DNA from: an uncultured Collinsella sp.
GTDB taxonomy: Bacteria > Actinomycetota > Coriobacteriia > Coriobacteriales > Coriobacteriaceae
Length of the DNA: 64,000 bases
Assembly (NCBI GenBank): GCA_900762355.1
Contig: CAAFGE010000016.1
Coordinates: forward strand, 5,431 to 69,430
Direction of reading: 5' to 3'
The notes beneath the pieces are model-generated. The model searched no databases. It had not been told where the DNA came from and worked only from the letters and a program-made list of their open reading frames with translations. Positions 1 to 8,684 of this stretch are shown one piece after another. The translations under genes were made by a program, and so were the position numbers. The number at the start of each line of letters is the position of its first letter. The first letter of the stretch is position 1.

Positions 1-863
1 AGGATAAAGATGAGGCTCATGCCCATCAGCAGCAGGCCGAGCGCCCACAGGACGTCGTCCTGGGCCGAGCCCTCGGCATAGACCGCCATGGACGTGGTGA
101 GCGTGGTGGTGATGGTGGACGCCGGCGACAGCAGCGACGTCGGCATGGCCTCGATGCCGCCAATGACCATGCGCACGGCGAGCGTCTCGCCAAAGGCGCG
201 GGTCATGCCAAGGATGACTGCGGTCATGAGCGACGGCATGGCGGACTTGAGCACCACGTGCCAGATGGTCTGCCAGCGGGTGTAGCCCAGCGCGAGCGAA
301 CCCTGGCGGTAGCTATCGGGCACGGCGCGCAGGCCATCGACCGAAAGCGTGGTCATCGTCGGCAGAATCATGACGGCCAGCACGATGGCGCCGGGCAAGA
401 TACCCAGGCCTGTGCTCACGTGGAAAACGCTCTTCATAAGGCCGACGACCACGTGAAAACCGATGAGGCCAAAGACGACCGAGGGAATGCCGGTCAAAAG
501 CTCAATAAGCGGCTGAAAGACCTTGGAGCCAAACTTAGGCTGAATCTCGACCGCAAAGATGGCAGAGCCGATGGCGATGGGCAGTGCGATGAGCGTGGAG
601 AGCACCATGACCGCAAACGAGGTGACGATCAGGGGCAGGGCGCCAGTGTAGGGCAGGCCGTTTTCGGCCGTGTTGGCCAGGTCCCACTTGGTACCGGTAA
701 AAAACTCGACGATCGAGACGCCGTCCTTGAAAAAAGCCGAGAGGCCCTTTTGGGCGACCATAAAGATGAGCGCGGCAACGACAAGCGTCACGAGCGCTAC
801 GCACGCACCCGTGACGCCCAGGCCCACGTTCTCAAGCTCGCGCTTTGGCAGCTGTTTTGCCAT
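1..863 (-). CDS. pstC: Phosphate ABC transporter permease PstC (3' part outside the window)
   Basis: Inner-membrane permease of the high-affinity phosphate importer, paired with PstA and powered by PstB. Starts with MAKQLPKREL and an RBS (GGAAAGG) just upstream; 287 codons are visible before the window edge. Several hydrophobic segments alternate with the typical permease loop around GSAIFAVEIQPKFG, LLTGIPSVVFG and the stretch ILGMTRAFGETLAV, which is the EAA-type coupling helix found in PstC/PstA. It lies 25 nt after the pstS stop on the same strand, so the two are one operon; pstA, pstB and phoU are expected beyond the edge. The missing C-terminus is due to the window only, with no sign of disruption. 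Confidence 0.93.
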   Translation of the reverse strand, partial: MAKQLPKRELENVGLGVTGACVALVTLVVAALIFMVAQKGLSAFFKDGVSIVEFFTGTKWDLANTAENGLPYTGALPLIVTSFAVMVLSTLIALPIAIGSAIFAVEIQPKFGSKVFQPLIELLTGIPSVVFGLIGFHVVVGLMKSVFHVSTGLGILPGAIVLAVMILPTMTTLSVDGLRAVPDSYRQGSLALGYTRWQTIWHVVLKSAMPSLMTAVILGMTRAFGETLAVRMVIGGIEAMPTSLLSPASTITTTLTTSMAVYAEGSAQDDVLWALGLLLMGMSLIFI

Positions 864-888
864 TGCAAACCTTTCCGGGGGCGATTAC

Positions 889-1827
889 TTATTTAGCGGA
901 GACCTTGCCACTGGCGTCCTTGACGACCTTCATGGCAGAAACGGGAATAAAGCCCTGCTCCTCGACGAGCTTGCCCTGGACGTCTTCGGAAAGCATGAAC
1001 TCCAGGAAGGCCTTGGTGGCCTCGTCGGCGTCCTTAGCACAGTACATGTGCTCGGTCGCCCAGATCTTGAAGGAGTCGTCGGTGACGTTTGTGCTCTTGG
1101 GCTCGACGCCCTCGACCATGATGGCGTTGAACTTGGAGTCATCGAAGTGCGAGAAGTCGAGGTAGGAGATGGCGTTGTCGGTGCTGCCCATCTGAGTCTG
1201 GACATCGCCGGACTTGTCGAGCTCGGCGTCGCCCTTAAAGTCGACGGCCTCGTCGCCAAAGACGGCGGCCTCGAAGGTGGCGCGGGTGCCGGAGCCGGCC
1301 TTGCGGTTGAGAACGACGATCTTGGCGTCGTCGCCGCCGACCTCCTTCCAGTTGGTGATCTGGCCGGAGAAGATACCCTTGAGCTGCTCGAGGGACAGGT
1401 CGTCGACCTTGACGTTCTTGGAGACGACGGGGCCCATGCCCACGACGGCGACCTCGTGGTCGACGAGGTTCTTGACCTGGTCGGTCTCGAGCTTGGTCTC
1501 GGCGAAGACGTCGGAGTTACCGATAGTGACGGTGCCGGCGGCGACAGCGGTCAGGCCCTTGCCCGAACCGTTACCCGAGCCAGAGACGGAGACGTCCGGG
1601 TTGGCATCCATGAACTTCTCGGCAGCAGCCTCGACGAGAGCCTGGAACGAGGAAGCGCCGTCGTAGGTCACCTCGCCCGAGACGGACTCGGCAGCAGCGG
1701 CGCTGCCCTCAGCAGCGGTGTTGGCGGCGTTGGAGCCGCCGCAACCAACGAGACCGAGACCGACGATGCTGGCAAGACCACCAGCAAGGCCGAGGAACTG
1801 ACGACGAGAATAAGCCTGATCGAGCAT
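889..1827 (-). CDS. pstS: Phosphate-binding lipoprotein PstS
   Basis: Substrate-binding protein that delivers phosphate to PstCAB at the outer face of the membrane. The start MLDQAYSRRQ is chosen because GAAAGGAAG precedes it; upstream in-frame codons lack an RBS. The N-terminus has twin arginines (SRRQFLGLAGG), a hydrophobic stretch and a lipobox ending in VGCGG near residue 28, so it may be a Tat-exported lipoprotein. A Ser/Ala-rich linker leads to the PBP-like fold; GSGNGSGKGL and RKAGSGTRATFE are phosphate-contacting motifs of the family. First gene of the pst operon, so probably induced by phosphate starvation. Length (312 aa) is normal. Confidence 0.95.
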   Translation of the reverse strand: MLDQAYSRRQFLGLAGGLASIVGLGLVGCGGSNAANTAAEGSAAAAESVSGEVTYDGASSFQALVEAAAEKFMDANPDVSVSGSGNGSGKGLTAVAAGTVTIGNSDVFAETKLETDQVKNLVDHEVAVVGMGPVVSKNVKVDDLSLEQLKGIFSGQITNWKEVGGDDAKIVVLNRKAGSGTRATFEAAVFGDEAVDFKGDAELDKSGDVQTQMGSTDNAISYLDFSHFDDSKFNAIMVEGVEPKSTNVTDDSFKIWATEHMYCAKDADEATKAFLEFMLSEDVQGKLVEEQGFIPVSAMKVVKDASGKVSAK

Positions 1828-1972
1828 GATCTTCCTTTCATACATGCGACTCGCGGGCACCCTGCCCGCTTTGCTGTTTGGAAAGATACGGTCTCGATCG
1901 GGCGACGACCGCCTTATCTGCGGTTTCTTACGGACATTTGATAGACCCTTACCGCAAGCTCTGCCCAGCCTT

Positions 1973-1990
1973 TACAAACGGATAACAAAC
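1973..1990 (-). promoter_or_regulatory. Possible Pho-type direct-repeat box upstream of pstS
   Basis: On the minus strand GTTTGT occurs twice with an 11-bp period (plus-strand ACAAAC at 1974-1979 and 1985-1990), about 150 bp upstream of the pstS start. Tandem half-sites with 11-bp spacing are what OmpR/PhoB-family regulators bind. The rest of 1828-2147 holds no gene, only this box and the palindrome at 2032-2100. The assignment is inference. Confidence 0.35.
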
Positions 1991-2031
1991 CCGCCACCAA
2001 GCATGGCCCGCCTTTTACACCAATAAAAACA

Positions 2032-2100
2032 AAGTTGCGGTGAAATAGTTCCTGCTTGGCCATCAAATGGCCCATTCTAGGAACTATTCCACCGCAACTT
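2032..2100. repeat. Palindromic intergenic repeat, family A copy 1
   Basis: Two 22-bp arms in inverted orientation (2032-2053 and 2079-2100) match at 21 of 22 positions and share the core TTGCGGTG...ATAG with copies at 5331-5399 and 11572-11639. The loop holds a smaller hairpin GGCCAT-CAA-ATGGCC. It sits downstream of the dipeptidase gene and well upstream of pstS. It could act as a terminator or be a REP-like mobile palindrome. Confidence 0.9.
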
Positions 2101-2147
2101 AAAAAGCCCGGACGAAAGGGGTGCTAAGTTGTTAAAACGCCGCAGCC

Positions 2148-3584
2148 TTAAAGCTCAAGCTCGTTCAAACGTAAGATCGCCACGATATAAATCTTGAGCG
2201 CCTGCTTGAGCTGTTCCTCGTTGGCGCACTCATTGGGGCCGTGCATCTGGCCGCCCCATGCGGGCAGCTCCAGGCCGGTCTCCTCGGGGCCAAACGAGAC
2301 GGCGCGGGCAAAGTTGCGTGCGTACGTGCCGCCGCCCATGGCAAAGGGCTCAGCATGCTTGCCCGTAAACTCGTTATAGGTATCAATAAGCGCCTTCACG
2401 GCCGGATCGTCGGCAGAGACCGAGAACGGCACCTTCGCACGACCCACACGGCACGTCACGCCAAAACGGCCCACGAGCGGATCGAGCTGCTCGCGGATGG
2501 TATCGGCACTCGCGCTGTCGGGGAAGCGCACGTCGATGACCTGCTCAATATGGCCATCCGCCACGCGGATGACGCCAGCGTTGCAGGTAAGCGGGCCAAA
2601 CGCCGGACTCGTCGCATCGATACCTAGGCCGCGGCCATAGGCATCCGCATGCACAAAGGCCAGGAACTTGACGAACTCGTGCTCGGCAGGCGTCAGCAGG
2701 CGCTCGTCGCGTGCACCAAACGCGTCTTCGGCCTCGCGCAGATACGACACGATCAGGCCGACGGCGTTGATGGTGCCCTCAGGCATCGAAGCGTGGCCGC
2801 CAATACCGTGGGCGAAAATCTGCGCATGCCCGTTATCAAGCGCCGTGATCTCCAGGCGGTCGGCGTTCTCAACGGGCGCCGGCAGCTCATCGGCGGCAAT
2901 CGCGAGCTCGCAGATGGACCGCGACGGAATGGCATTGCTCGCCTCGGAGCCGCTCCACGACACGATGCGCCCGCCGTCGATCTTGGGACTCACGAACGTC
3001 GCCCCAAACTGGCCCTTCTCGGCATTGCAGACCGGAAACTCGGCATCGGGCGTAAACAAAAAGTCGGGGTCTGCGTGGTTCTCCAGATAATGGTGAACGT
3101 CGGACATGCCCACTTCCTCATCGCAGCCCAGCAGCGCGCGGAAAGTATAGCGCGGGGTAATGCCGTGCTTGAGCAGATAGGCGCCGGCGTAGAGTGACAG
3201 CACCGCCGGACCCTTGTCGTCGATAACGCCGCGGCCGAGCAGCCAGCCCTCGCGACGCTCCAGCGCAAACGGGTCGGTGTTCCAGCCCGGGCCGGCGGGC
3301 ACCACGTCCACGTGGCAGATGGTCGCGAGCTGCTTGTCGCCGCGGCCAGGGATATCGGCAATGCCCACATAGCCCTCGTCGTCGCTCGTCTGATAGCCAA
3401 GCTTCTGCGCGATGCCGAGCGCACAGTCGAGCGCGTCACGGACCGGGCGGCCAAACGGCGCGCCGGGCTCTGCATCGGCAGAAACTGCCACGGACGGATA
3501 GCTCACCAGCTGCTCGATATCGGCGACGACATCTTCCCAGACCTCGTCGACATACTCAGCGACGCTCTGCTCCACCTGATTCAT
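2148..3584 (-). CDS. M20 family metallo-dipeptidase (PepV/Sapep-like)
   Basis: Cytoplasmic di-zinc peptidase that cleaves dipeptides or short peptides. The start MNQVEQSVAE follows an excellent AAGGAGG; an upstream in-frame extension lacks an RBS. Metal and catalytic residues are visible: HVDVVP (H91, D93), IDDKG (D122), the catalytic pair in CDEEVG (E156/E157) and FTPDAEFP (D180), with the lid domain between roughly residues 195 and 390. Length (478 aa) fits the PepV/Sapep group rather than shorter carboxypeptidases. It shares strand with the HAD gene 54 nt upstream and may be co-transcribed. Peptide use is expected for an asaccharolytic or amino-acid-scavenging gut anaerobe. The exact substrate is not evident. 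Confidence 0.9.
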   Translation of the reverse strand: MNQVEQSVAEYVDEVWEDVVADIEQLVSYPSVAVSADAEPGAPFGRPVRDALDCALGIAQKLGYQTSDDEGYVGIADIPGRGDKQLATICHVDVVPAGPGWNTDPFALERREGWLLGRGVIDDKGPAVLSLYAGAYLLKHGITPRYTFRALLGCDEEVGMSDVHHYLENHADPDFLFTPDAEFPVCNAEKGQFGATFVSPKIDGGRIVSWSGSEASNAIPSRSICELAIAADELPAPVENADRLEITALDNGHAQIFAHGIGGHASMPEGTINAVGLIVSYLREAEDAFGARDERLLTPAEHEFVKFLAFVHADAYGRGLGIDATSPAFGPLTCNAGVIRVADGHIEQVIDVRFPDSASADTIREQLDPLVGRFGVTCRVGRAKVPFSVSADDPAVKALIDTYNEFTGKHAEPFAMGGGTYARNFARAVSFGPEETGLELPAWGGQMHGPNECANEEQLKQALKIYIVAILRLNELEL

Positions 3585-3638
3585 AGACTGCCTCCTTACC
3601 AATGAGCGGCAAGCGTACCCGCCCCTCACATTTAGTTC

Positions 3639-4301
3639 CTAGATAGAGAAAAGTTTAGCAAGCTCGGCCACCGAGTGCACCACTGCATCGGCACCCGCCG
3701 CCTCATGCTCACCCGGCGCCGCCGCGCCCGAATAGATGCCGATGCACGGCACGCCCATCGCGTGCGCACCCTCGACGTCGTTAAAGCGATCGCCGATCAT
3801 CACGGCATCGTCCGCCGTCGCGCCGAGCGCCGCCAGGGCATCGCGAACCGAATCGGCCTTGGTCTCGCGCCCCTGCGGCGGATTCATGCCAACCACGGCT
3901 TCGAACTGAGAAAGACCAAGCTCATGCACCATGTCGATGCATTTGGCCTCCATGCGTGACGTCGCCACGGCCATACGCTTGCCCCGGGCGGCCAACTCAT
4001 CCAGCAGCTCGGGAATCCCATCGAACACGGGGTACTCCTCCGGTCCCAGCTCATCAAAAAAGGCGCGGTACTCGTCGGCCACCACAAGCGACTCCTCGCG
4101 GGAAAAGCCGTAAAAGTCGTGAAAGCTCTTCCACAGGGGCGGCCCGATCATGCGGCGCAGATCACCCATCTGCGTCTCCGAAAACCCGCGCGCAGCCAGC
4201 GTCTTGCGCGTCGAGGTCATCACTGCCCGACCCGTATCGGCCACCGTGCCGTCAAAATCGAACAGCACAACCGGCCGCTCGCAAAGTTGCAATGCCGCCA
4301 T
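3639..4301 (-). CDS. HAD-superfamily hydrolase (phosphoglycolate phosphatase-like)
   Basis: Haloacid-dehalogenase fold phosphatase of about 220 aa. Start MAALQLCERP is preferred because AGAAGGG precedes it. Motif I is VLFDFDGTVADT (nucleophile Asp in DFDGT), followed by a helical C1 cap (LAARGFSE to about residue 80), motif II VATSR, the conserved Lys in the EAKCIDM region, and motif IV VMIGDRFNDVEGA. This layout matches Gph/PpaX-type enzymes that act on small phosphometabolites such as phosphoglycolate or pyrophosphate. It is divergent from degV across a 156-bp region that should hold both promoters. The substrate cannot be read from sequence. Confidence 0.85.
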   Translation of the reverse strand: MAALQLCERPVVLFDFDGTVADTGRAVMTSTRKTLAARGFSETQMGDLRRMIGPPLWKSFHDFYGFSREESLVVADEYRAFFDELGPEEYPVFDGIPELLDELAARGKRMAVATSRMEAKCIDMVHELGLSQFEAVVGMNPPQGRETKADSVRDALAALGATADDAVMIGDRFNDVEGAHAMGVPCIGIYSGAAAPGEHEAAGADAVVHSVAELAKLFSI

Positions 4302-4457
4302 CGGCACCCTTCTTCCCCAGTTGATGATTTCCACACCACCGCTTCAAACTGTTGACTATTCAACAATTGAACCTAGCAATGTAGAGCAACTCCACTATAC
4401 TTGTCGCACTTTGCTTTCAGAAGGCGGCGCTGCCGCGCCCCAACGAAAGGTGCAATT

Positions 4458-5318
4458 ATGTCTTTTGCCATCATAACCGACTCCACGTCGGACATCTCCC
4501 CCGCCCGCGCCCAAGAGCTCGGCATTTACGTGATTCCGCTGCATGTGATTATCGAGGGCGAGGACTTGCTCGACCAGGTGCAGATTACCGCCGAGGAATA
4601 CGTCGCCCGCATGGCCGGCTCCGAGCAGCTGCCACACACCTCGCAGCCGAGCGCCGGCGAGTTCAAGGCACTCTTTGACCGCGTGCGCGCCGACGGCCAC
4701 GATAGCGCCATCTTTATCTCGCTGTGCAGCGAGTGGTCCGCCTGCTATGCCAACGCCAGCCTGACGGCCGAAACGCACGAACTCGACGTGCGCTGCATCG
4801 ACTCGCGCACCGGCTCCGGCGCCGAGGGCCTGCTGGTGGAGTACGCGCTGGCCATGCGCGAGGACGGTCGCAGCTTGGACGAAACCGAGGCGCAGATCCG
4901 CGCGACCCTGCCCGACGCCCACCTGTCGCTGATTCCGCGCACGCTCGAGAACCTCGTTAAGAACGGCCGCGCGCCCAAGCTCGCCGGCCAGTTGACGCAG
5001 ATGCTCAACATTCGCCTGGCCGTTTCGCCGGAGTGGAAATCGGGCGAGATCAAGGCCATCAAGAAGGGCCGCGGCGCCAAGCGCATCGTCGCCAACACCA
5101 TGGCAGACTGCCTCGCGTTTTTGGCCGAGCATCCGGGCTCCAGCGTGCGCGTGCTCACGACCGGTGCCGCCGAGGAGCAGGAGCTTGTCGACGAGGCGCT
5201 CGCAGGCCAGGACTACGTAGACGCCGGCACCGGCCCCATCGGCTGCACCATCGCCACCCATGTAGGCGTCGACGCCATCGCCATCAGCTACTGCCCCCGC
5301 TACCAGCCAACTCACTAG
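4458..5318 (+). CDS. DegV family fatty-acid-binding protein (FakB-like)
   Basis: DegV/FakB proteins bind a fatty acid and present it to the kinase FakA for incorporation into phospholipids. The start MSFAIITDSTSD has GAAAGG upstream. The family signatures are the N-terminal TDSTSDI loop, HTSQPSAGEF around residues 60-70, which holds the carboxylate-binding serine, and GSGAEGL with RTLENLVKNGR in the second domain. Length (286 aa) is typical. A second DegV paralogue lies at 19465-20355 on the other strand. It ends next to the family A palindrome at 5331, facing the toxin-antitoxin pair. No fakA is in the window. Confidence 0.9.
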   Translation: MSFAIITDSTSDISPARAQELGIYVIPLHVIIEGEDLLDQVQITAEEYVARMAGSEQLPHTSQPSAGEFKALFDRVRADGHDSAIFISLCSEWSACYANASLTAETHELDVRCIDSRTGSGAEGLLVEYALAMREDGRSLDETEAQIRATLPDAHLSLIPRTLENLVKNGRAPKLAGQLTQMLNIRLAVSPEWKSGEIKAIKKGRGAKRIVANTMADCLAFLAEHPGSSVRVLTTGAAEEQELVDEALAGQDYVDAGTGPIGCTIATHVGVDAIAISYCPRYQPTH

Positions 5319-5330
5319 GGACGCCCACAT

Positions 5331-5399
5331 CAGTTGCGGTGAAATAGGGACTGTTTTTGGCCAATCGACCGCAAATCAGTCCCTATTCCACCGCAACTT
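5331..5399. repeat. Palindromic intergenic repeat, family A copy 2
   Basis: Inverted arms at 5331-5353 and 5377-5399 match at 21 of 23 positions. The conserved outer core TTGCGGTG...ATAG is kept, but the inner stem reads GGGACT/AGTCCC, whereas copy 1 has GTTCCT/AGGAAC, so both arms changed together. It lies between two convergent genes (degV and the YafQ toxin), consistent with a bidirectional terminator role. Confidence 0.9.
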
Positions 5400-5411
5400 G
5401 GAAATCGGCGA

Positions 5412-5720
5412 TCAGCCCAGCGGACCCTGAAACAGTTCCTCATGCGAGCCCATTCTCACCAGCCTAATCACTGGGTTAGTCTTATGGGGAAGATAAAGAA
5501 CGACCACATCGACCAAGCCATCGGATAGGTGGAAATCGATGTGGCCGTTGTAGTTTCCGCCCGGGTTTGAGAGCTCGTGGGCGCCATACTCCGCCGGAAG
5601 TGACCCATGAGCCACAAGCTCTGCAACCGCCGCTTTAAACTCACTTTTTAGCTGCGGATGCATGCGCATCGTTCGTTTGTAGTCCGCCTTAAATTGAGCC
5701 TCGACTTTAATCTCGAACAT
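5412..5720 (-). CDS. YafQ-type RelE-superfamily toxin (mRNA interferase)
   Basis: Ribosome-dependent endoribonuclease toxin of a type II toxin-antitoxin pair, 102 aa. Residues expected in the YafQ active site can be placed: H48 in GAHELSNPGG, H60 and H64 in NGHIDFHLSD, and H93 with F97 in RMGSHEELF near the C-terminus. The start codon is 2 nt after the antitoxin stop and its RBS (GAGGAA) lies in the last antitoxin codons, so translation is coupled. No truncation is visible. Toxicity, and whether the pair is active, cannot be judged from sequence. Confidence 0.88.
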   Translation of the reverse strand: MFEIKVEAQFKADYKRTMRMHPQLKSEFKAAVAELVAHGSLPAEYGAHELSNPGGNYNGHIDFHLSDGLVDVVVLYLPHKTNPVIRLVRMGSHEELFQGPLG

Positions 5721-5722
5721 CG

Positions 5723-6022
5723 CTATTCCTCATCGAGGAATGACATAAGCTCATCAGCGTTATTGAATGACGGGCTATCGTCCGGCAAAATCCCCAACTC
5801 ATGAGCCTCGGCGATCACCATGGCACGCCTCGTCGCCTCGTTGGGCATCTCCGCCCTTCCTACAATCTCAAAAGGAATCTTTCGCTGATTTACCAGCTGC
5901 CGAACGGCAAGATTGAGATAGGAATTGAGGCTGAGGCCGACCGAATCCAAGAACTCAGTCGCCTGCTCCTTGAGCCCCTCTTCGAGGCGAACCGTCGTAG
6001 GCTTAACCGTTGCAGTAGACAT
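5723..6022 (-). CDS. RelB/DinJ family antitoxin
   Basis: Antitoxin partner of the downstream YafQ-like toxin, 99 aa. The N-terminal ribbon-helix-helix DNA-binding domain is seen in TTVRLEEGLKEQATEFLDSV followed by GLSLNSYLNLAVRQLV, and the C-terminal acidic tail (SFNNADELMSFLDEE) would wrap the toxin. The start MSTATVKPT is preferred over an upstream in-frame extension because GGAGG sits 6 nt before it. Immediately upstream is an inverted repeat overlapping the promoter, as expected for autorepression by the antitoxin-toxin complex. Confidence 0.9.
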   Translation of the reverse strand: MSTATVKPTTVRLEEGLKEQATEFLDSVGLSLNSYLNLAVRQLVNQRKIPFEIVGRAEMPNEATRRAMVIAEAHELGILPDDSPSFNNADELMSFLDEE

Positions 6023-6053
6023 ACGCGACCTCCTTGCCCTCGTCTTTTGCATC

Positions 6054-6104
6054 AGTATACCCAATATAAATGGCAACCTGACGTTAGATAGCATCAGATT
6101 GCCA
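6054..6104 (-). promoter_or_regulatory. Toxin-antitoxin promoter and inverted-repeat operator
   Basis: Minus-strand -10 box TATACT at 6059-6054. Next to it, covering the -35 region, is an imperfect inverted repeat: TGGCAACCTGACG (6071-6083) and CATCAGATTGCCA (6092-6104), 11 of 13 positions paired, with an 8-bp spacer. Position and symmetry fit a RelB/DinJ operator for autoregulation. Confidence 0.6.
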
Positions 6105-6136
6105 TGCATATTCATGTCGCGGTAGACACGATTGCT

Positions 6137-6895
6137 CTACATCAACCCGCTGAGCGCAATGTCAACGGCCTCGTTGAGGTCGTCGGTAATGTGTACCAGA
6201 TCCGGGTCGAGCGGGCTAATCATACTGGCGCTCATTACCGGGCCGTTAAGCCAGTCGAACAGGCCCTGCCAGTACTCGGTGCCCACCAGCACAAGCGGCA
6301 TGCGCTTGACCTTGTGCGTTTGCACCAGCGTGAGCACCTCGAACATCTCGTCGAGTGTGCCAAACCCGCCGGGAAAAACAATAGCGCCCGAGCTGTATTT
6401 GACGAACATGGTCTTGCGCACAAAGAAGTAACGGAAGTCCATACCAAGGTTCACGTATTTGTTGAGCCCCTGCTCGTGCGGCAGCTCAATGCCCAAACCA
6501 ACTGACTTGCCGTTGACGCTCGCCGCCCCCTTATTAGCCGCTTCCATGACACCAGGACCACCGCCGGTGATAACCGCCACGCCGCGCTGGGCAATCTTAC
6601 GGCCGACTGTGCGCGCCGCCTTGTAGAGCGGATCGGTCTTGGGCGTGCGGGCGCTGCCGAAGATGGTCACCGCAGGACCAAGCTCGGCAAGCGCGCCAAA
6701 GCCATCGACGAATTCTGCCTGAATACGAAGGACGCGCCACGGATCGGCATGCAACCAGTCGGTTGAATCTTCGGGCGCCAGCAGGTTGGCGTAGGTGTTG
6801 TCCTTAGGAATCATGGGGCCGCGCATAACCACGGGGCCGCGGCGGTACGTCTCGTCGTAGGCGGGCTCGCCCTCGACGTTCTCATTCTTAATCAT
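6137..6895 (-). CDS. LOG family protein (nucleoside 5'-monophosphate phosphoribohydrolase-like)
   Basis: Member of the former lysine-decarboxylase-like family, which hydrolyses (cytokinin) nucleoside monophosphates to base and ribose 5-phosphate. The Rossmann-type core shows GPAVTIFGSAR, the nucleotide loop TGGGPGVMEAANKGA, and the signature PGGFGTLDEMFE with the catalytic Arg/Glu set. The start MIKNENVEGE follows AGGAGT; a longer frame upstream lacks an RBS. The N-terminal 50 residues before the core are an extension seen in the longer LOG subgroup. A hairpin with a T-rich tract lies 16 nt upstream of the start, so expression may be attenuated or start very close to the gene. The biological substrate in bacteria is uncertain. 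Confidence 0.85.
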   Translation of the reverse strand: MIKNENVEGEPAYDETYRRGPVVMRGPMIPKDNTYANLLAPEDSTDWLHADPWRVLRIQAEFVDGFGALAELGPAVTIFGSARTPKTDPLYKAARTVGRKIAQRGVAVITGGGPGVMEAANKGAASVNGKSVGLGIELPHEQGLNKYVNLGMDFRYFFVRKTMFVKYSSGAIVFPGGFGTLDEMFEVLTLVQTHKVKRMPLVLVGTEYWQGLFDWLNGPVMSASMISPLDPDLVHITDDLNEAVDIALSGLM

Positions 6896-6910
6896 GGGTA
6901 CTCCTATCGA

Positions 6911-6959
6911 GAAAAAGAAAAGCGGGCGGGGTCGACGCCATGCGCCAAACACCCGCCCG
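6911..6959 (-). terminator. Intrinsic terminator or attenuator between tgt and the LOG gene
   Basis: On the minus strand CGGGCGGG (6959-6952) and CCCGCCCG (6930-6923) pair across a 21-nt loop and are followed by CTTTTCTTTTTC. It would stop tgt transcripts but lies only 16 nt before the LOG start codon. The remaining 150 nt up to the tgt stop hold two small hairpins (GAGCGG-CAA-CCGCTC is one) and no gene. Confidence 0.65.
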
Positions 6960-7108
6960 AACATCAACTATTCGGTATGGTACCCACGATGCATCAAGTG
7001 CTTGCAAGCTATCGGTCAGCGGTCGCGCAGCCGGTGTCAGCAAATGTGACGAGCGGTTGCCGCTCAGCCTTTGCCATTGCCCACGCTCTGCAAGCGTGTC
7101 TGTCGCCC

Positions 7109-8248
<1,140 letters not shown>

Positions 8249-8285
8249 AAACTGGAACTCCTTGGTTGCGGTTCATACGCAAACC

Positions 8286-8291
8286 ATTATA
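8286..8291 (-). promoter_or_regulatory. Probable -10 box for tgt
   Basis: A perfect TATAAT on the minus strand 38 nt before the tgt start codon. No good -35 hexamer is visible at 16-18 nt; a small hairpin CGGG-TTG-CCCG lies directly upstream. Confidence 0.4.
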
Positions 8292-8395
8292 CGGGCAACC
8301 CGCAAGAAGCACCGACTCGACAGAAACTGGTGCGAGGAGGATACGGCAGGGACACGGCAAATGAGCGTGGATTTTTGGACGCTTACCGGATGAGC

Positions 8396-8451
8396 GTGGA
8401 TAATCTCCCACTTTTGCCCAAAGCACAGCCCAAAAACGGGAGATTATCCAC
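8396..8451. repeat. Inverted repeat, family C (GTGGATAATCTCCC)
   Basis: Perfect 14-bp arms GTGGATAATCTCCC at 8396-8409 and its complement at 8438-8451, with a 28-bp loop. A partial extra left arm (GAGCGTGGAT) occurs at 8363. It lies in the 436-bp gene-free stretch 8249-8684, which contains only this element and the family D element. Only one full copy is in the window. Confidence 0.8.
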
Positions 8452-8468
8452 TTTCATTCTGCGGGCAC

Positions 8469-8680
8469 TCATTTAAGTACGTCCCCGATGAGTGGAGCTA
8501 TTTACCAGCCACGGCAACGCCGATATTTTGGCAACGTCAGCGAGCGGGTCGCATTTGAGACAAGGTGCCGTGAAATGAAAGGGCGCTGACCTTCTGGTCG
8601 CGCCCTTGAAATTGAACGGCAGATTGTCCAAATGCGGCCCGCACAGCGTCGGCCGGTCCGCCGTTCGGTAGAACGGCGGA
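8469..8680 (-). repeat. Structured intergenic repeat, family D copy 1
   Basis: A 143-bp core (8509-8651) is 94% identical, without gaps, to 11814-11956; conserved flanking sequence TCATTTAAG-ACGTCCCC begins at 8469. On the minus strand it follows the SDR stop through a perfect 10-bp hairpin (8657-8680, loop GGTA) and then folds as nested stems: GCGGG-CGCATTTG with CAAATGCG-CCCGC outside, TGCCGT/ACGGCA in the middle, and AAGGGCGC/GCGCCCTT at the tip. The middle stem is TGACGT/ACGTCA in copy 2, a compensatory change. Confidence 0.85.
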
Positions 8681-8684
8681 ACCC

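Noticed and set aside
4367..4401. Promoter TTGAAC/TATACT for degV
   Set aside because: The spacer is 23 bp, too long for a normal sigma-70-type promoter; the -10 alone is not convincing.
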